Shown here: piece after piece, positions 7,690-17,645 of the stretch
Layout of the letters: the number at the start of each line of letters is the position of its first letter
How positions within the stretch are numbered: the stretch's first letter is position 1
NCBI RefSeq assembly: GCF_001571325.1
Contig: NZ_BCTO01000045.1
Span: 1 to 41,267 of the forward strand
Reading direction: 5' to 3'
Source: Delftia tsuruhatensis NBRC 16741
Lineage (GTDB): Bacteria; Pseudomonadota; Gammaproteobacteria; Burkholderiales; Burkholderiaceae_C
Length of the DNA: 41,267 bases
Notes under the pieces: model-generated
Databases searched by the model: none
The model's input: only the letters and a program-made list of their open reading frames with translations
Told to the model about the DNA's origin: nothing
Program-made: the position numbers and the translations under genes

Positions 7690-9420
7690 TCAGCGGCCGG
7701 CTGCGAGCCTTGCGCCCATCTGGGACAGCCGCCTTGGCAGATGCCGCGCGTCGTCGGCAATGCCGTAGTTACGCCCGCCAAAGATATGGCGCACATAGCC
7801 GTCTGCCTGGCTGTCCACGGCCAGGCAACTGATGCGTATGCCTGCGGCGCGGGCCTGCTGCACGGCGTGGCGCGCGTCTTCGATCAGATAGCGGTCGTCA
7901 TGCACGTCGATGTCGGCGGGTGCTCCATCGGTGATCACCAGCAGATGGCGCTGGCCGGCAGGCTCGGCCGCCAGCAGGCTGCTGGCGTGGCGCAGGGCGG
8001 CGCCCAGGCGGGTGGAATGACGCCCCTGCAGTGCCTGCAACCGGGTGGCCGCTGCTGCGGCAAAGGGTTGGCCGAAGTCCAGCAGGCGCAGGTAGCGGAC
8101 CTCGGCGCGCGTGTTGGACGAGAAGGCGTGGATGGCCAGGCGGTCCACGCCGGTCCTGCGGCCTGCACGCGATTCGGCCAGCATGAGGGCAGCCTGTTTC
8201 TCCAGCTCCAGCAGGCTGGCGCCTTGGGGGCCGGGCGTGTTGACCGATTCGGAAGCGTCCATCAGCACGAGCACGCTGGTGGGGCGCGGGCCTTTGCCGG
8301 CCCGCATGAAAAGGCGAGGTTCCGGTCGCAGGTTCAGGCGGCGGTCCACCTGGACCTCGATGGCGGCATTGAAGTCCAGGTCGTCGCCTTCCCACTGGCG
8401 GCGCAGGCGCTGGCGCCGGTCCAGCTGGCGTGCGGGCGGCAGCGGCAGGGGCGGCAGTGTCTGTCTGCCGGCTTGGGAGCCTTTCCCGGCCAGAGCCTCG
8501 GCCTGCCATGCGGGCGGGGTGTCGATGACGGTGCACCAGTCCGTCTTCAGGCGCTCCGACCTGCGGTCCCATTCGGGATAGCTGTGGCGCGACAGTTCCA
8601 GGCCTAGGTCCAGCGACTGGCCTTCCTGTGCATCGGACTGCTGTCCTGCGCCGGCCGATGGAGGAGGGGCCGCGCGCGCAGCGGACTGCTGCAGCGCGAG
8701 TGTGTCTTCCTCGCCTTGAGGCGACTCCGGATGCTGCCAGAGATAGCTGTTGTCATCACGGTAGATGCTGGGCACGGCATGGTGCTGCGGGTCCATGCGC
8801 ACGCGCATCTGGCCCAGGTCGTTGGCCAGGACGGACGCAATGGCCCGGAATGCGGCGTAGTCCTCCAGGCCATGGCGCGTGGCGGTGTCCTCGAACAGGT
8901 CACGGGCCTTGTGGATCCAGTGGTTGCCGTCCATGCGCTCTGGCCACAGCAGCATGCGGTCCAGCCGGGCCATGAAGGAGGCAAAGCCCAGGTCCGATGG
9001 GTCGGGCTCGGGCGCGATGCAGGCCTCGAACCAGCGGCGCACGCCGGGGTGCTGCAGGCACAGCAGCCGTTCCACGCGCGCATCCTCCAGCGCGCCCACC
9101 ACGGCCTGGCCCATGGGCTTGAGGGCGCTGCTGTCCTGGCGGGCGGGCGAGAAGCGCAGATGGGCTGCGGCATGGGCCATCGTTGCTGCGTGCAGGTGTG
9201 CCTGTATGGGCAAGTTGGCGGGAATCAGCAGCCGGGCAGGCTGGCTGATCAGCACGGCGCGCGGCGGCAGGGCGTGGGCCTGGCCCGGCGCCGGGGCACT
9301 GGCCGGCGCCCTGGCCAGCGCCTGCACGGCGACAGGCTGGCGCGCGAGGCCGCTGGCCAGCAGGCCCAGCGTGTGCAGCAGACGGGACTCTTCGGGCAAG
9401 GCAGCGGAGACGATGGCCAT
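7690..9420 (-). CDS. CbbO/NorD-type VWA-domain protein in the ami operon
   Basis: The 576-residue product has a C-terminal von Willebrand A domain with an intact metal site: D388-x-S390-x-S392 (DASES), a later Thr-rich loop (STRLGAAL) and ITDGAPADIDVHDDRYLIEDA. The N-terminal half is helical with a long Ala/Pro linker, as in CbbO and NorD. Those proteins act with CbbQ/NorQ AAA+ partners to activate a metalloenzyme (Rubisco or nitric oxide reductase). Here the AAA+ gene ends 12 bases upstream, so the two are almost certainly co-translated. GAGGG precedes the ATG. The described Pseudomonas ami operon has the AAA+ gene (amiB) but, to my knowledge, no VWA gene. A role in maturing or remodelling the amidase or an amide transporter is inference. 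Confidence 0.85.
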   Translation of the reverse strand: MAIVSAALPEESRLLHTLGLLASGLARQPVAVQALARAPASAPAPGQAHALPPRAVLISQPARLLIPANLPIQAHLHAATMAHAAAHLRFSPARQDSSALKPMGQAVVGALEDARVERLLCLQHPGVRRWFEACIAPEPDPSDLGFASFMARLDRMLLWPERMDGNHWIHKARDLFEDTATRHGLEDYAAFRAIASVLANDLGQMRVRMDPQHHAVPSIYRDDNSYLWQHPESPQGEEDTLALQQSAARAAPPPSAGAGQQSDAQEGQSLDLGLELSRHSYPEWDRRSERLKTDWCTVIDTPPAWQAEALAGKGSQAGRQTLPPLPLPPARQLDRRQRLRRQWEGDDLDFNAAIEVQVDRRLNLRPEPRLFMRAGKGPRPTSVLVLMDASESVNTPGPQGASLLELEKQAALMLAESRAGRRTGVDRLAIHAFSSNTRAEVRYLRLLDFGQPFAAAAATRLQALQGRHSTRLGAALRHASSLLAAEPAGQRHLLVITDGAPADIDVHDDRYLIEDARHAVQQARAAGIRISCLAVDSQADGYVRHIFGGRNYGIADDARHLPRRLSQMGARLAAGR

Positions 9421-9432
9421 GGCGCGCGGCCC

Positions 9433-10296
9433 TCAGGCGCCGAACTCGGCTTCGACCAGCTGGCGCAGCGCGGCGGCGGTGTCGGGGTCGTCGGTCAGGG
9501 CGCTGGTGATGGTCATGTCGCAGCTGTCATGCACCGGCATGCCGTCGCGCATCAGCAGGCCTGCGTAGATCAGCATGCGGGTGGAGGCGCCTTCATCCAG
9601 GCCCCGGTGGCGCAGTTCGCGCGTGCTGCGTGCCAGGCTGACCAGGCTGCGAGCGGTGGCCGGGGCAATGCCGGTCTCGTGGGCCACGATGTCCGCCTCG
9701 ATCTCGGGCGCCGGGTAGTCGAAGTCCAGGGCCGCGAAGCGCTGGCGCGTCGATGGCTTCATGTCCTTGGCGCTGCTCTGGTAGCCGGGGTTGTAGGAGA
9801 CCACCAGCTGGAAGTCGGGATGGGCATGCACCACCTCGCCCTTCTTGTCCAGCGGCAGGGCGCGGCGCGCATCGGTCAGCGGGTGAATGACGACCGTGGT
9901 GTCCTGGCGGGCCTCCACCACTTCGTCCAGGTAGCAGATGCCGCCGTGGCGCACGGCCAGGGTCAGCGGGCCGTCGTGCCAGGCCGTGCCGTCGGCATCC
10001 AGCAGGTAGCGGCCCACCAGGTCGGAGGCCGTCATGTCCTCGTTGCAGGCCAGCGTGACCAGGGGGCGCTTGAGCGCCCACGCCATGTACTCCACAAAGC
10101 GCGTCTTGCCGCAGCCCGTGGGGCCCTTGAGGATGAGCGGCATGCGGTGCTGGTAGGCCTGCCGGTACAGCTGCACTTCGCGGCCCGAAGGGCGGTAGAA
10201 GGGCTCTTCCTCGATGCGGTAGGCCGCCAGCGGGTCGGCGGCCTGGCTGGCAGGAGCGTGCAGCGGGCCTGTGGTTGTTGTCGTGCTCATCTTCAC
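9433..10296 (-). CDS. amiB: AmiB/CbbQ/NorQ-type MoxR-family AAA+ ATPase
   Basis: The protein has 287 residues. Walker A is GPTGCGKT (58-65) and Walker B ends with D124-E125 (ICYLDEV). The STRQRF motif and C-terminal helical lid are typical of the CbbQ/NirQ/NorQ branch of MoxR AAA+ proteins. These form hexamers that work with VWA adaptors as activases. It occupies the position of amiB, directly after amiE (66-base gap) and before the VWA gene. Two starts are possible: GTG at 10296, six bases after AAAGG, or ATG at 10290. I give the longer because of the better spacing. The family is certain. The gene symbol rests on synteny. Confidence 0.9.
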   Translation of the reverse strand: MKMSTTTTTGPLHAPASQAADPLAAYRIEEEPFYRPSGREVQLYRQAYQHRMPLILKGPTGCGKTRFVEYMAWALKRPLVTLACNEDMTASDLVGRYLLDADGTAWHDGPLTLAVRHGGICYLDEVVEARQDTTVVIHPLTDARRALPLDKKGEVVHAHPDFQLVVSYNPGYQSSAKDMKPSTRQRFAALDFDYPAPEIEADIVAHETGIAPATARSLVSLARSTRELRHRGLDEGASTRMLIYAGLLMRDGMPVHDSCDMTITSALTDDPDTAAALRQLVEAEFGA

Positions 10297-10362
10297 TCTT
10301 CACCTTTCCGTGTTCATGGGCGGGCCTGCCCCCGGGCCTGCAGGCTCGGAGGCAGGACGCTG

Positions 10363-11400
10363 TCAGCGGTGTTTGGGCGCCTCGTGCGGAATGCCTTCGA
10401 TGGGGCATTCGGGCGTGCCTACGGTGGTGCGCGTGAAGGACTCCACCATCTCGCGTGTGCCCTCGGGATCGTTGACCCACTGGCTGTAGAAGTTGTAGGG
10501 GCAGGCGGCCACGCCCTTGTCGCCGTCGCCAGAGTTGATGGTGCCGGTGTAGCCGCGGTGCACGAGCTTGAACAGATGGTTCTGAGACTGGCCGTTCTTG
10601 CGCGCATCGCGGATCAGGTGCTTGGACAACTCGGCGTACTGGATGCCCATCTCCTCCTCGCCGGTCTCGCCCAGGGTGCGGCCGTCGAAGCCGATGATGG
10701 CCGAGTGCCCGAAGTACGAGTACACGCCGTCGAAGCCCGCCGCATTGGCCACGGCCACGTAGCAGTTGTTCATGAAGGCCATGGCCTTGGAGACCATGAT
10801 CTGCTGCTCCTTGGCCGGGTACATGTAGCCCTGGCAGCGCACGACGAGCTCGGCGCCGCGCATGGCGCAGTCGCGCCAGATCTCGGGGTAGTTGCCGTCG
10901 TCGCAGATGATGAGGCTGATCTTCAGGCCCTTGGGGCCCTCGCTCACATAGGTGCAGTCGCCCGGGTACCAGCCCTCGATGGGCACCCAGGGCATGATCT
11001 TGCGGTACTTCTGCACGATCTCGCCCTGGTTGTTCATGAGGATCAGGGTGTTGTAGGGCGCCTTGTTGGGGTGCTCCTCATGGCGCTCGCCGGTCAGCGA
11101 GAACACGCCCCAGACATTGGCCCTGCGGCAGGCGTCGGCGAAGATTTCGGTCTCTTCCCCCGGTATGGCGCTGGCCGTGTCGTACATCTCCTTGGCGTCG
11201 TACATGATGCCGTGCGTGGAGTACTCGGGAAAGATCACCAGGTCCATGCCCGGCAGGCCGCGCTTCATGCCTACCAGCATGTCCGCGATCTTGCGGCAGT
11301 TGTCCAGCACCTCGGCCTTGGTGTGCAGGCGCGGCATCTTGTAGTTGACCACTGCCACGCCGACGCAATCGTTGCTGCTGGAAATATCTCCGTGTCTCAT
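10363..11400 (-). CDS. amiE: Aliphatic amidase AmiE
   Basis: The 345-residue product is very close to the AmiE family. It begins [11 protein letters not shown] and carries the nitrilase-superfamily triad at the canonical positions E59 (FPEYS), K134 (KYRKI) and C166 ([11 protein letters not shown]). It hydrolyses short aliphatic amides such as acetamide and propionamide to the acid and ammonia in the cytoplasm. I use the ATG at 11400: AGGAG lies about nine bases upstream, and the product then begins with the family N terminus, whereas the open frame upstream runs into the leader. It is the first gene after the leader terminator at 11466-11513 and precedes the AAA+ gene. Position 139 is Val (PWVPIEGW), where Pseudomonas AmiE as I recall it has Cys. 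Confidence 0.97.
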   Translation of the reverse strand: MRHGDISSSNDCVGVAVVNYKMPRLHTKAEVLDNCRKIADMLVGMKRGLPGMDLVIFPEYSTHGIMYDAKEMYDTASAIPGEETEIFADACRRANVWGVFSLTGERHEEHPNKAPYNTLILMNNQGEIVQKYRKIMPWVPIEGWYPGDCTYVSEGPKGLKISLIICDDGNYPEIWRDCAMRGAELVVRCQGYMYPAKEQQIMVSKAMAFMNNCYVAVANAAGFDGVYSYFGHSAIIGFDGRTLGETGEEEMGIQYAELSKHLIRDARKNGQSQNHLFKLVHRGYTGTINSGDGDKGVAACPYNFYSQWVNDPEGTREMVESFTRTTVGTPECPIEGIPHEAPKHR

Positions 11401-11465
11401 GCTGCTGCTCCTGAAGGGGTTGAGGGGGCGGCGTGCGGCATCGCTGCCCCTTCGATTCCCGGCCA

Positions 11466-11513
11466 ACAAAAAAAGGCCCGAACCGCTCCAGGTCAGGGAG
11501 CGGTTCGGGCCTT
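11466..11513 (-). terminator. Leader terminator (attenuator) upstream of amiE
   Basis: On the minus strand a perfect 17-bp stem with a 7-base loop (arms 11497-11513 and 11473-11489) is followed by seven T residues, ending 65 bases before the amiE start. It also lies 195 bases after the permease stop. It can act as the permease terminator and, with AmiR, as the conditional terminator of amiE. Confidence 0.92.
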
Positions 11514-11520
11514 GTTGCCC

Positions 11521-11600
11521 GACATCGGCGCTGGCAGCTTTGGCAGCGGATGTCGTCTTGTCGGTGATGCGGGAATGAACCGGGGCGATGCCTTATCGCC
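11521..11600 (-). promoter_or_regulatory. Candidate AmiR (ANTAR) RNA target in the amiE leader
   Basis: Read on the minus strand, 11554-11521 folds into an outer helix (GACATC/GATGTC) enclosing CGCTG-C-C paired to G-C-CAGCG (one C-C mismatch), capped by the hexaloop AAAGCT. Known ANTAR targets carry paired stem-loops with hexaloops having A at position 1 and G at position 4, which this loop satisfies. About 30 bases upstream, 11600-11584 forms a 6-bp hairpin (GGCGAT/ATCGCC) with the loop AAGGC, also A first and G fourth but only five bases. The attenuator follows immediately. The folds are seen in sequence. Binding by AmiR is inferred from family knowledge. Confidence 0.6.
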
Positions 11601-11707
11601 GTGCATGCATTGTTGCCATGCACCCGCCCCGCGCATATACGTCATATGCCGGTTGTGGCGGGCGCGATGCCGTGGTATTTCCCGCGCGCGCTCTGCGCCC
11701 TGGTCCC

Positions 11708-13117
11708 TCAGAAGGACCCGAACATGGTGCCGAGCGTGATCACCAGCACCAGGGCCAGCAGGGGCGCGCCTATGGTCATGATGGCGATGTTGCCGTACGA
11801 CTGGCGGTGCGTGAGGCCGCAGATGGACAGCAGCGTGATGATGGCGCCGCTGTGCGGCAGGGTGTCGAAGCAGCCGGCCGCCATCACGGCCACGCGGTGC
11901 AGCAGCTCGGGGCTGATGCCCAGCTGGGCGGCCATGGCCAGGTAGTCCTTGCCCAGCGTGGACAGCGCAATCGACAGGCCGCCGGACGACGACCCCGTGA
12001 TGCCCGCCAGCACGTTCATGGCCACGGCCTCGGAGATCAGCGGGTTGTGTGGCGCCACGTTGAGCACGGCCTCGCGGATGATGGCAAAGCCCGCCAGCCC
12101 TGCGATGACCGCGCCGTAGCCCACTTCCGAGGCGGTGTTGAAGATGGGCAGCATGGAGCCCAGCACGCCCTTGTTCACCGACTCCTTGAGATTGCGCCAG
12201 CGGCCCAGGCCCAGCAGCACCAGTGCGGCGCAGGCCACGGCCAGGGCCATGATCAGCGCCCACAGGCCCGTCTGCTTGGCCGGGTCCACGGCAGGAAAGC
12301 GTTCCTTCAGAAAGCCGAAATCCATCTGCGGGAACACACCGTAGGTCAGCAGCGCGTTGACCGCGATCACCAGCACCAGCGGCAGCAGGGCCAGCAGCAG
12401 CGGCAGGTCCCGGCGGCTGTGCAGGGCGGGGTCGCTTTCGTCATGCAGGCCCTGCTCGACAGCGTCGTCATGGTCGCCGTAGCCTTCGCCCGCCACGCGT
12501 GCCTTGGCCGCGCGCGACTGCAGCCACCACAGGCCCAGGGCCAGCATGGTCATGCCGCCGATGATGCCCAGGCCCGGCGCCGCGAACACGTTCGTGCCGT
12601 AGTAGGGAATGGGAATGGCGTTCTGGATGGACGGCGTGCCCGGCAGCGCCGTCATGGTGAAGGTGAACGAGCCCAGCGCGATGGTGGGCGGTATCAGCCG
12701 CTTGGGCACATGGGCCGCGCGGAACAGCGACTTGGCAATCGGATAGATGGCAAAGGCCACCACGAACAGCGACACGCCTCCATAGGTGAGCACGGCGCAG
12801 GCCAGCACCACCGTGAGGATGGCGTGCTTCTCGCCCAGCACGCGCATGATCCAGTGCGATATCGCGGTGGCCGCGCCCGAGTCGGCCATCAACTGGCCGA
12901 ACAGCGCGCCCAGCAGGAACACGGGGAAGAACTGCAGCATGTAGTTGCCCAGGGCGCCCATGAAGGTGCTGGTGTACAGCGGCAGCATGTGGCCCAGGTC
13001 GCCGGACAGCAGCACGGCCACGGCAGCCATCAGGGGTGCCAGCAGCAGCACGGAGATGCCTCGGTAGGCCAGGAACATCAGTCCCGCCAGTGAAATCACG
13101 ATTGCCAGGGTACTCAA
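11708..13117 (-). CDS. GntP-family permease
   Basis: This 469-residue integral membrane protein has about 12 hydrophobic spans and GntP-family signatures: YLAYRGISVLLLAPL-like N terminus, YGGVSLFVVAFAIYPIAKSLF, TMTALPGTPSIQNAIP, and GSSSGGLSIAL near the C terminus. GntP proteins are proton symporters for gluconate and related hydroxy acids or 3-hydroxybutyrate. The start is TTG at 13117 with GGAG eight bases upstream, since no in-frame ATG fits. It is the next gene upstream of amiE on the same strand, separated by the attenuator. The operon lacks the usual AmiS amide transporter, so this permease might serve the pathway, but it could equally be an independent unit. Substrate unknown. Confidence 0.88.
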   Translation of the reverse strand: MSTLAIVISLAGLMFLAYRGISVLLLAPLMAAVAVLLSGDLGHMLPLYTSTFMGALGNYMLQFFPVFLLGALFGQLMADSGAATAISHWIMRVLGEKHAILTVVLACAVLTYGGVSLFVVAFAIYPIAKSLFRAAHVPKRLIPPTIALGSFTFTMTALPGTPSIQNAIPIPYYGTNVFAAPGLGIIGGMTMLALGLWWLQSRAAKARVAGEGYGDHDDAVEQGLHDESDPALHSRRDLPLLLALLPLVLVIAVNALLTYGVFPQMDFGFLKERFPAVDPAKQTGLWALIMALAVACAALVLLGLGRWRNLKESVNKGVLGSMLPIFNTASEVGYGAVIAGLAGFAIIREAVLNVAPHNPLISEAVAMNVLAGITGSSSGGLSIALSTLGKDYLAMAAQLGISPELLHRVAVMAAGCFDTLPHSGAIITLLSICGLTHRQSYGNIAIMTIGAPLLALVLVITLGTMFGSF

Positions 13118-13177
13118 ATCGTCTCCAGTCCAGTAGTTCTAGTCAAAAAGACAGAATAAAGGCGGATGAATGACAAT

Positions 13178-13255
13178 TTGGCGTAATTGGCGTGCTTTGT
13201 AGATGACTTGGCGCAATATGTCGCCACGTTTACCCGTGTTCCTGGGCATTGGCGT
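13178..13255 (-). promoter_or_regulatory. Repeated TTGGCGY elements upstream of the permease
   Basis: TTGGCG followed by T or C occurs at 13178, 13187, 13208 and 13249 (plus strand), 60-140 bases before the permease start. The first two are 9 bases apart and the others about two and four helical turns further. They could be operator half-sites. I see no convincing -35/-10 pair. Confidence 0.3.
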
Positions 13256-13543
13256 GCGATTGCTGCCCCAGACGCCGGTGCTGGCCGGGGGCGTTTCCGA
13301 CCCGGCCTGTGTGTGCCGTGAACAGCGCTTGATCAGCGCCTGATCACGGGGTTTTCGCCGGGGGAGCTTGCCCGCCGCTTCGCGCACGATGAATCGTTGT
13401 GGATGTATCGGCTCTGGGTGTGGCCCGGTGCTCTGCCATGCTTGCGTGTCCGTCACGCCACAGCATTTTTTGCATGGCAGAAAACGCAGGGGCTCCAAGC
13501 CGTTTCCCTGTGAAAACAGGGCCTGAATGCCGCTGTAAAACCC

Positions 13544-13590
13544 TAAGTCTTCTACAAGACTTAAAAAATCCGGCAGGTTCCGCTTAGAAT
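13544..13590 (+). promoter_or_regulatory. Palindromic operator and promoter of monomeric icd
   Basis: A perfect 8-bp inverted repeat, TAAGTCTT-CTAC-AAGACTTA (13544-13563), overlaps a weak -35 (TTAAAA). An 18-base spacer then leads to a -10 TAGAAT (13585-13590). A smaller hairpin (CCCTGT-GAAA-ACAGGG, 13506-13521) precedes it. The palindrome looks like a binding site for a dimeric regulator of TCA-cycle genes. The 644-base gap between the permease and icd otherwise shows only the TTGGCG repeats and no credible gene. Confidence 0.6.
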
Positions 13591-13761
13591 TTTGTATTGT
13601 GGGATCGCATTGCAGAAAACGCCGGGGCAGCATGCTGGCGCGACGGGGCATTGCGTGACGGTCCTACAGCGTCAGGCTGCACCGGCCCGTTTCCCCTAGC
13701 GGATGCCCGGTTCGACGGCCTGCGGCGCGACCCCTACCTTTTTCACTACCTGAGACAAGAG

Positions 13762-15996
<2,235 letters not shown>

Positions 15997-16043
15997 GCCA
16001 CTTCGCCTTTGCCGGGGCCAGACCCCGGCAGACTTGAAGCATG

Positions 16044-16075
16044 ACCGGCCGGCCCGCAAGGGCGGCCGGTTTTTT
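16044..16075 (+). terminator. Intrinsic terminator of monomeric icd
   Basis: An 11-bp GC-rich stem (left arm ACCGGCC-G-GCCC with one bulged G, right arm GGGCGGCCGGT, loop GCAA) is followed by a T tract. Confidence 0.88.
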
Positions 16076-16105
16076 CATGCCGACATCGGCGGAAAACCGC
16101 AGGCG

Positions 16106-16134
16106 AAAAAAAACCGGCCCAAAGAGCCGGTTTT
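16106..16134 (-). terminator. Intrinsic terminator of the RRM protein gene
   Basis: On the minus strand a 9-bp stem (AAAACCGGC/GCCGGTTTT, 7-base loop) ends in an eight-base T tract, 18 bases past the RRM gene's stop. It faces the icd terminator. Confidence 0.85.
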
Positions 16135-16151
16135 CTTGGAATTGGACGCTA

Positions 16152-16499
16152 TCAGTAGCGACCGCCGCCGTGGCCGCCATTGCCATAGCCGACGTCGGCA
16201 CGCTTGCCTGCATAGCCTTGCGGGCTGTAGCCACCCGAGCTGCGGCCTTCTTCTCGAGGACGCGCCAGGTTCACGACAATCGAGCGTCCGTCCACGGACA
16301 TGCCGTGCAGGCCGGTGATGGCGGCCTGGGCGACTTCGGCAGAAGCCATCTCCACAAAACCGAAGCCCTTGGAGCGGCCGGTTTCGCGGTCCATCATGAC
16401 CTTGGCGGAAGCCACGCTGCCGAATTCGGCGAAGTTGCTTTCCAGGCTGGAGTCGGTCACGGAGTAGGGCAGATTGCCCACGTAGATTTTGGTGGTCAT
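16152..16499 (-). CDS. Glycine-rich RRM RNA-binding protein
   Basis: The 115-residue product has one RNA recognition motif with RNP2 (IYVGNL, residues 4-9) and RNP1 (KGFGFVEM, about 44-51), then a Gly/Arg/Tyr-rich tail (SGGYSPQGYAG to HGGGRY). Such small bacterial RRM proteins resemble plant and cyanobacterial glycine-rich proteins and are often cold- or stress-inducible RNA chaperones. The start at 16499 (MTTKIYVGNL) has AGAGG at proper spacing, and the in-frame ATG 23 codons upstream gives an unrelated leader. The gene stands alone with its own terminator. Confidence 0.93.
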   Translation of the reverse strand: MTTKIYVGNLPYSVTDSSLESNFAEFGSVASAKVMMDRETGRSKGFGFVEMASAEVAQAAITGLHGMSVDGRSIVVNLARPREEGRSSGGYSPQGYAGKRADVGYGNGGHGGGRY

Positions 16500-16610
16500 A
16501 GGAAAACCTCTTTGCTTAGATGTGCGCAAACGGGCGCACCGTTGGAATGCAGGCGGAGGACTGTGCAATCCGCCGCAGGAAATGGATAGGGGTTCGCAGC
16601 AAGCGGGCCA

Positions 16611-16820
16611 TCAGCACGCAGGCGGGTGCTGCATGCAGGTCTGAAGCCAGCCTTGGGTGACGGCAAACAGCCGTGCCGCTTCGCTGGAGGCGAATGCCTT
16701 GTCGAAACGGAATACGCGGCAGTAGCTGCCGTTGCCCTGGGAGCGATGGACCGAGAAGGAGGCACGGAAGCGGCCGCAGTCGGTCGGGTGTGTCGAGGGC
16801 GAGACGACGTACTTGCCCAT
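16611..16820 (-). CDS. Small conserved-type hypothetical protein (69 aa)
   Basis: The 69-residue frame has a balanced composition and a pattern I associate with small beta-proteobacterial hypotheticals of the DUF6723 kind: MGKYVVSPS, then GRFRASFSVHRSQG, VFRFDKAFASSEAARLFAVTQGW. Three short beta strands followed by one helix are plausible. There is no strong Shine-Dalgarno site before the ATG at 16820, which lowers confidence. It lies upstream of the RRM gene on the same strand with a gap of 111 bases. No function can be given. Confidence 0.55.
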   Translation of the reverse strand: MGKYVVSPSTHPTDCGRFRASFSVHRSQGNGSYCRVFRFDKAFASSEAARLFAVTQGWLQTCMQHPPAC

Positions 16821-17046
16821 GGGAATGCCGGTGTTTGAAATGTGGTTCAGTCAGGTTCGCAGCCTTGAAAAGGCCTGCGTGAGCATCTAGGAACTCGGTT
16901 GGCTGCAGCTCTACAGACCAACTGGGCGACAAAGGTCGCGAAACACATCCTGCAGGAAGCGGCTGGCAAGCCGTTGCGCGGGAGATGTGGTTGCCGACTC
17001 AGGTACTGGGTACGGGTCTCGACAACGGTGCTGACTATATCCTGTT

Positions 17047-17077
17047 GAATATTTAAACGCAACTTAATATTCTTTTT
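17047..17077 (+). repeat. AT-rich inverted repeat before the zinc operon
   Basis: GAATATT (17047-17053) and AATATTC (17066-17072) form a 7-bp inverted repeat with a 12-base loop, followed by TTTTT. It sits 39 bases upstream of the Zur box-like site. It may be an AT-rich promoter element or a weak terminator. The rest of 16821-17110 shows nothing else I can name. Confidence 0.3.
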
Positions 17078-17110
17078 AATTGTAAAAACCTGCCTGACAG
17101 CCGTTGTTTT

Positions 17111-17128
17111 GTTATGTTATAACGTCAC
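17111..17128 (+). promoter_or_regulatory. Zur box-like operator of the zinc-starvation operon
   Basis: GTTATGTTATAACGTCAC is an imperfect palindrome centred on GTTATAAC and matches the general form of proteobacterial Zur boxes (AT-rich with GTTATAAC core). It lies 53 bases before the zur start, where it would overlap the promoter, consistent with autorepression of the operon when zinc is sufficient. Confidence 0.75.
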
Positions 17129-17180
17129 AATTCTGATGTGGCGCAACATCGCCAACCGTTTTCTGGAACAGGAAATCACC

Positions 17181-17579
17181 ATGCCCACCCCTTTGACCGC
17201 CAACCAGCAACGGGTGCTCGACGCCCTGCGCCAGGCCGGTGCGCCGCGCACGGCCTATGCACTGCTCGACCAGCTGCGTGACCACGGGCTGAGCGCCCCC
17301 ACGCAGGTCTACCGCGCGCTGGACAAGCTGGCCGAGCAGGGCGTGGTCCACCGCCTGGAGTCGTTGAACGCCTATGTGTGCTGCTCGCACCCGGATGAGG
17401 GCAGCCATGACTTCTCGGCCTTTGCGATCTGCGACAGCTGCGGGCAGGTGGACGAGTTTGTCGACGACGCGCTCAACCGCTGCCTGGGCAGCTGGGCGCA
17501 TGGCCATGCATTTGCGCTGGCCCATTCGAACATCGAGCTGCATGGCAAGTGCTCTGCCTGCACTGCGCTGCATGCCTGA
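17181..17579 (+). CDS. zur: Zur-type Fur-family zinc regulator
   Basis: The 132-residue protein has the Fur-family winged helix (LTANQQRVLDAL to TQVYRALDKLAEQGVVHRLE) and the zinc-binding part: CDSCGQV, a His-rich stretch (GHAFALAHSNIELHG) and a final CSAC. LSAPTQVYRALDKL and the short length resemble Zur rather than Fur. The ATG at 17181 has AGGAA nearby, and the open frame above it crosses the Zur box. As first gene of the operon it should repress itself and five downstream genes when zinc is bound. Confidence 0.9.
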   Translation: MPTPLTANQQRVLDALRQAGAPRTAYALLDQLRDHGLSAPTQVYRALDKLAEQGVVHRLESLNAYVCCSHPDEGSHDFSAFAICDSCGQVDEFVDDALNRCLGSWAHGHAFALAHSNIELHGKCSACTALHA

Positions 17580-17645
17580 GGCCCTGCCTGCCGCACGCGG
17601 CTGCAGTGCCAGCAGCGTGCTCCCTTTCCCTGCTTGAGAGATTCC

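Noticed and set aside
11601..11623. Possible sigma-54 promoter or extra hairpin (GTGCATG/CATGCAC) in the amiE leader
   Set aside because: The GG and GC pairs are not at the required 10-base spacing, and the 9-base loop does not fit the ANTAR hexaloop pattern, although the stem itself is real.
8716..11739. Open frame of about 1000 codons on the plus strand
   Set aside because: It runs antisense through the VWA, AAA+ and amiE genes and is an effect of GC-rich codon bias. Its product is His/Gly/Ala/Val-rich without domains, and the opposite strand encodes known families.
13139..13651. 170-codon minus-strand frame between the permease and icd
   Set aside because: It covers the icd promoter palindrome and the TTGGCG repeats, lacks a ribosome site, and reads as random sequence.
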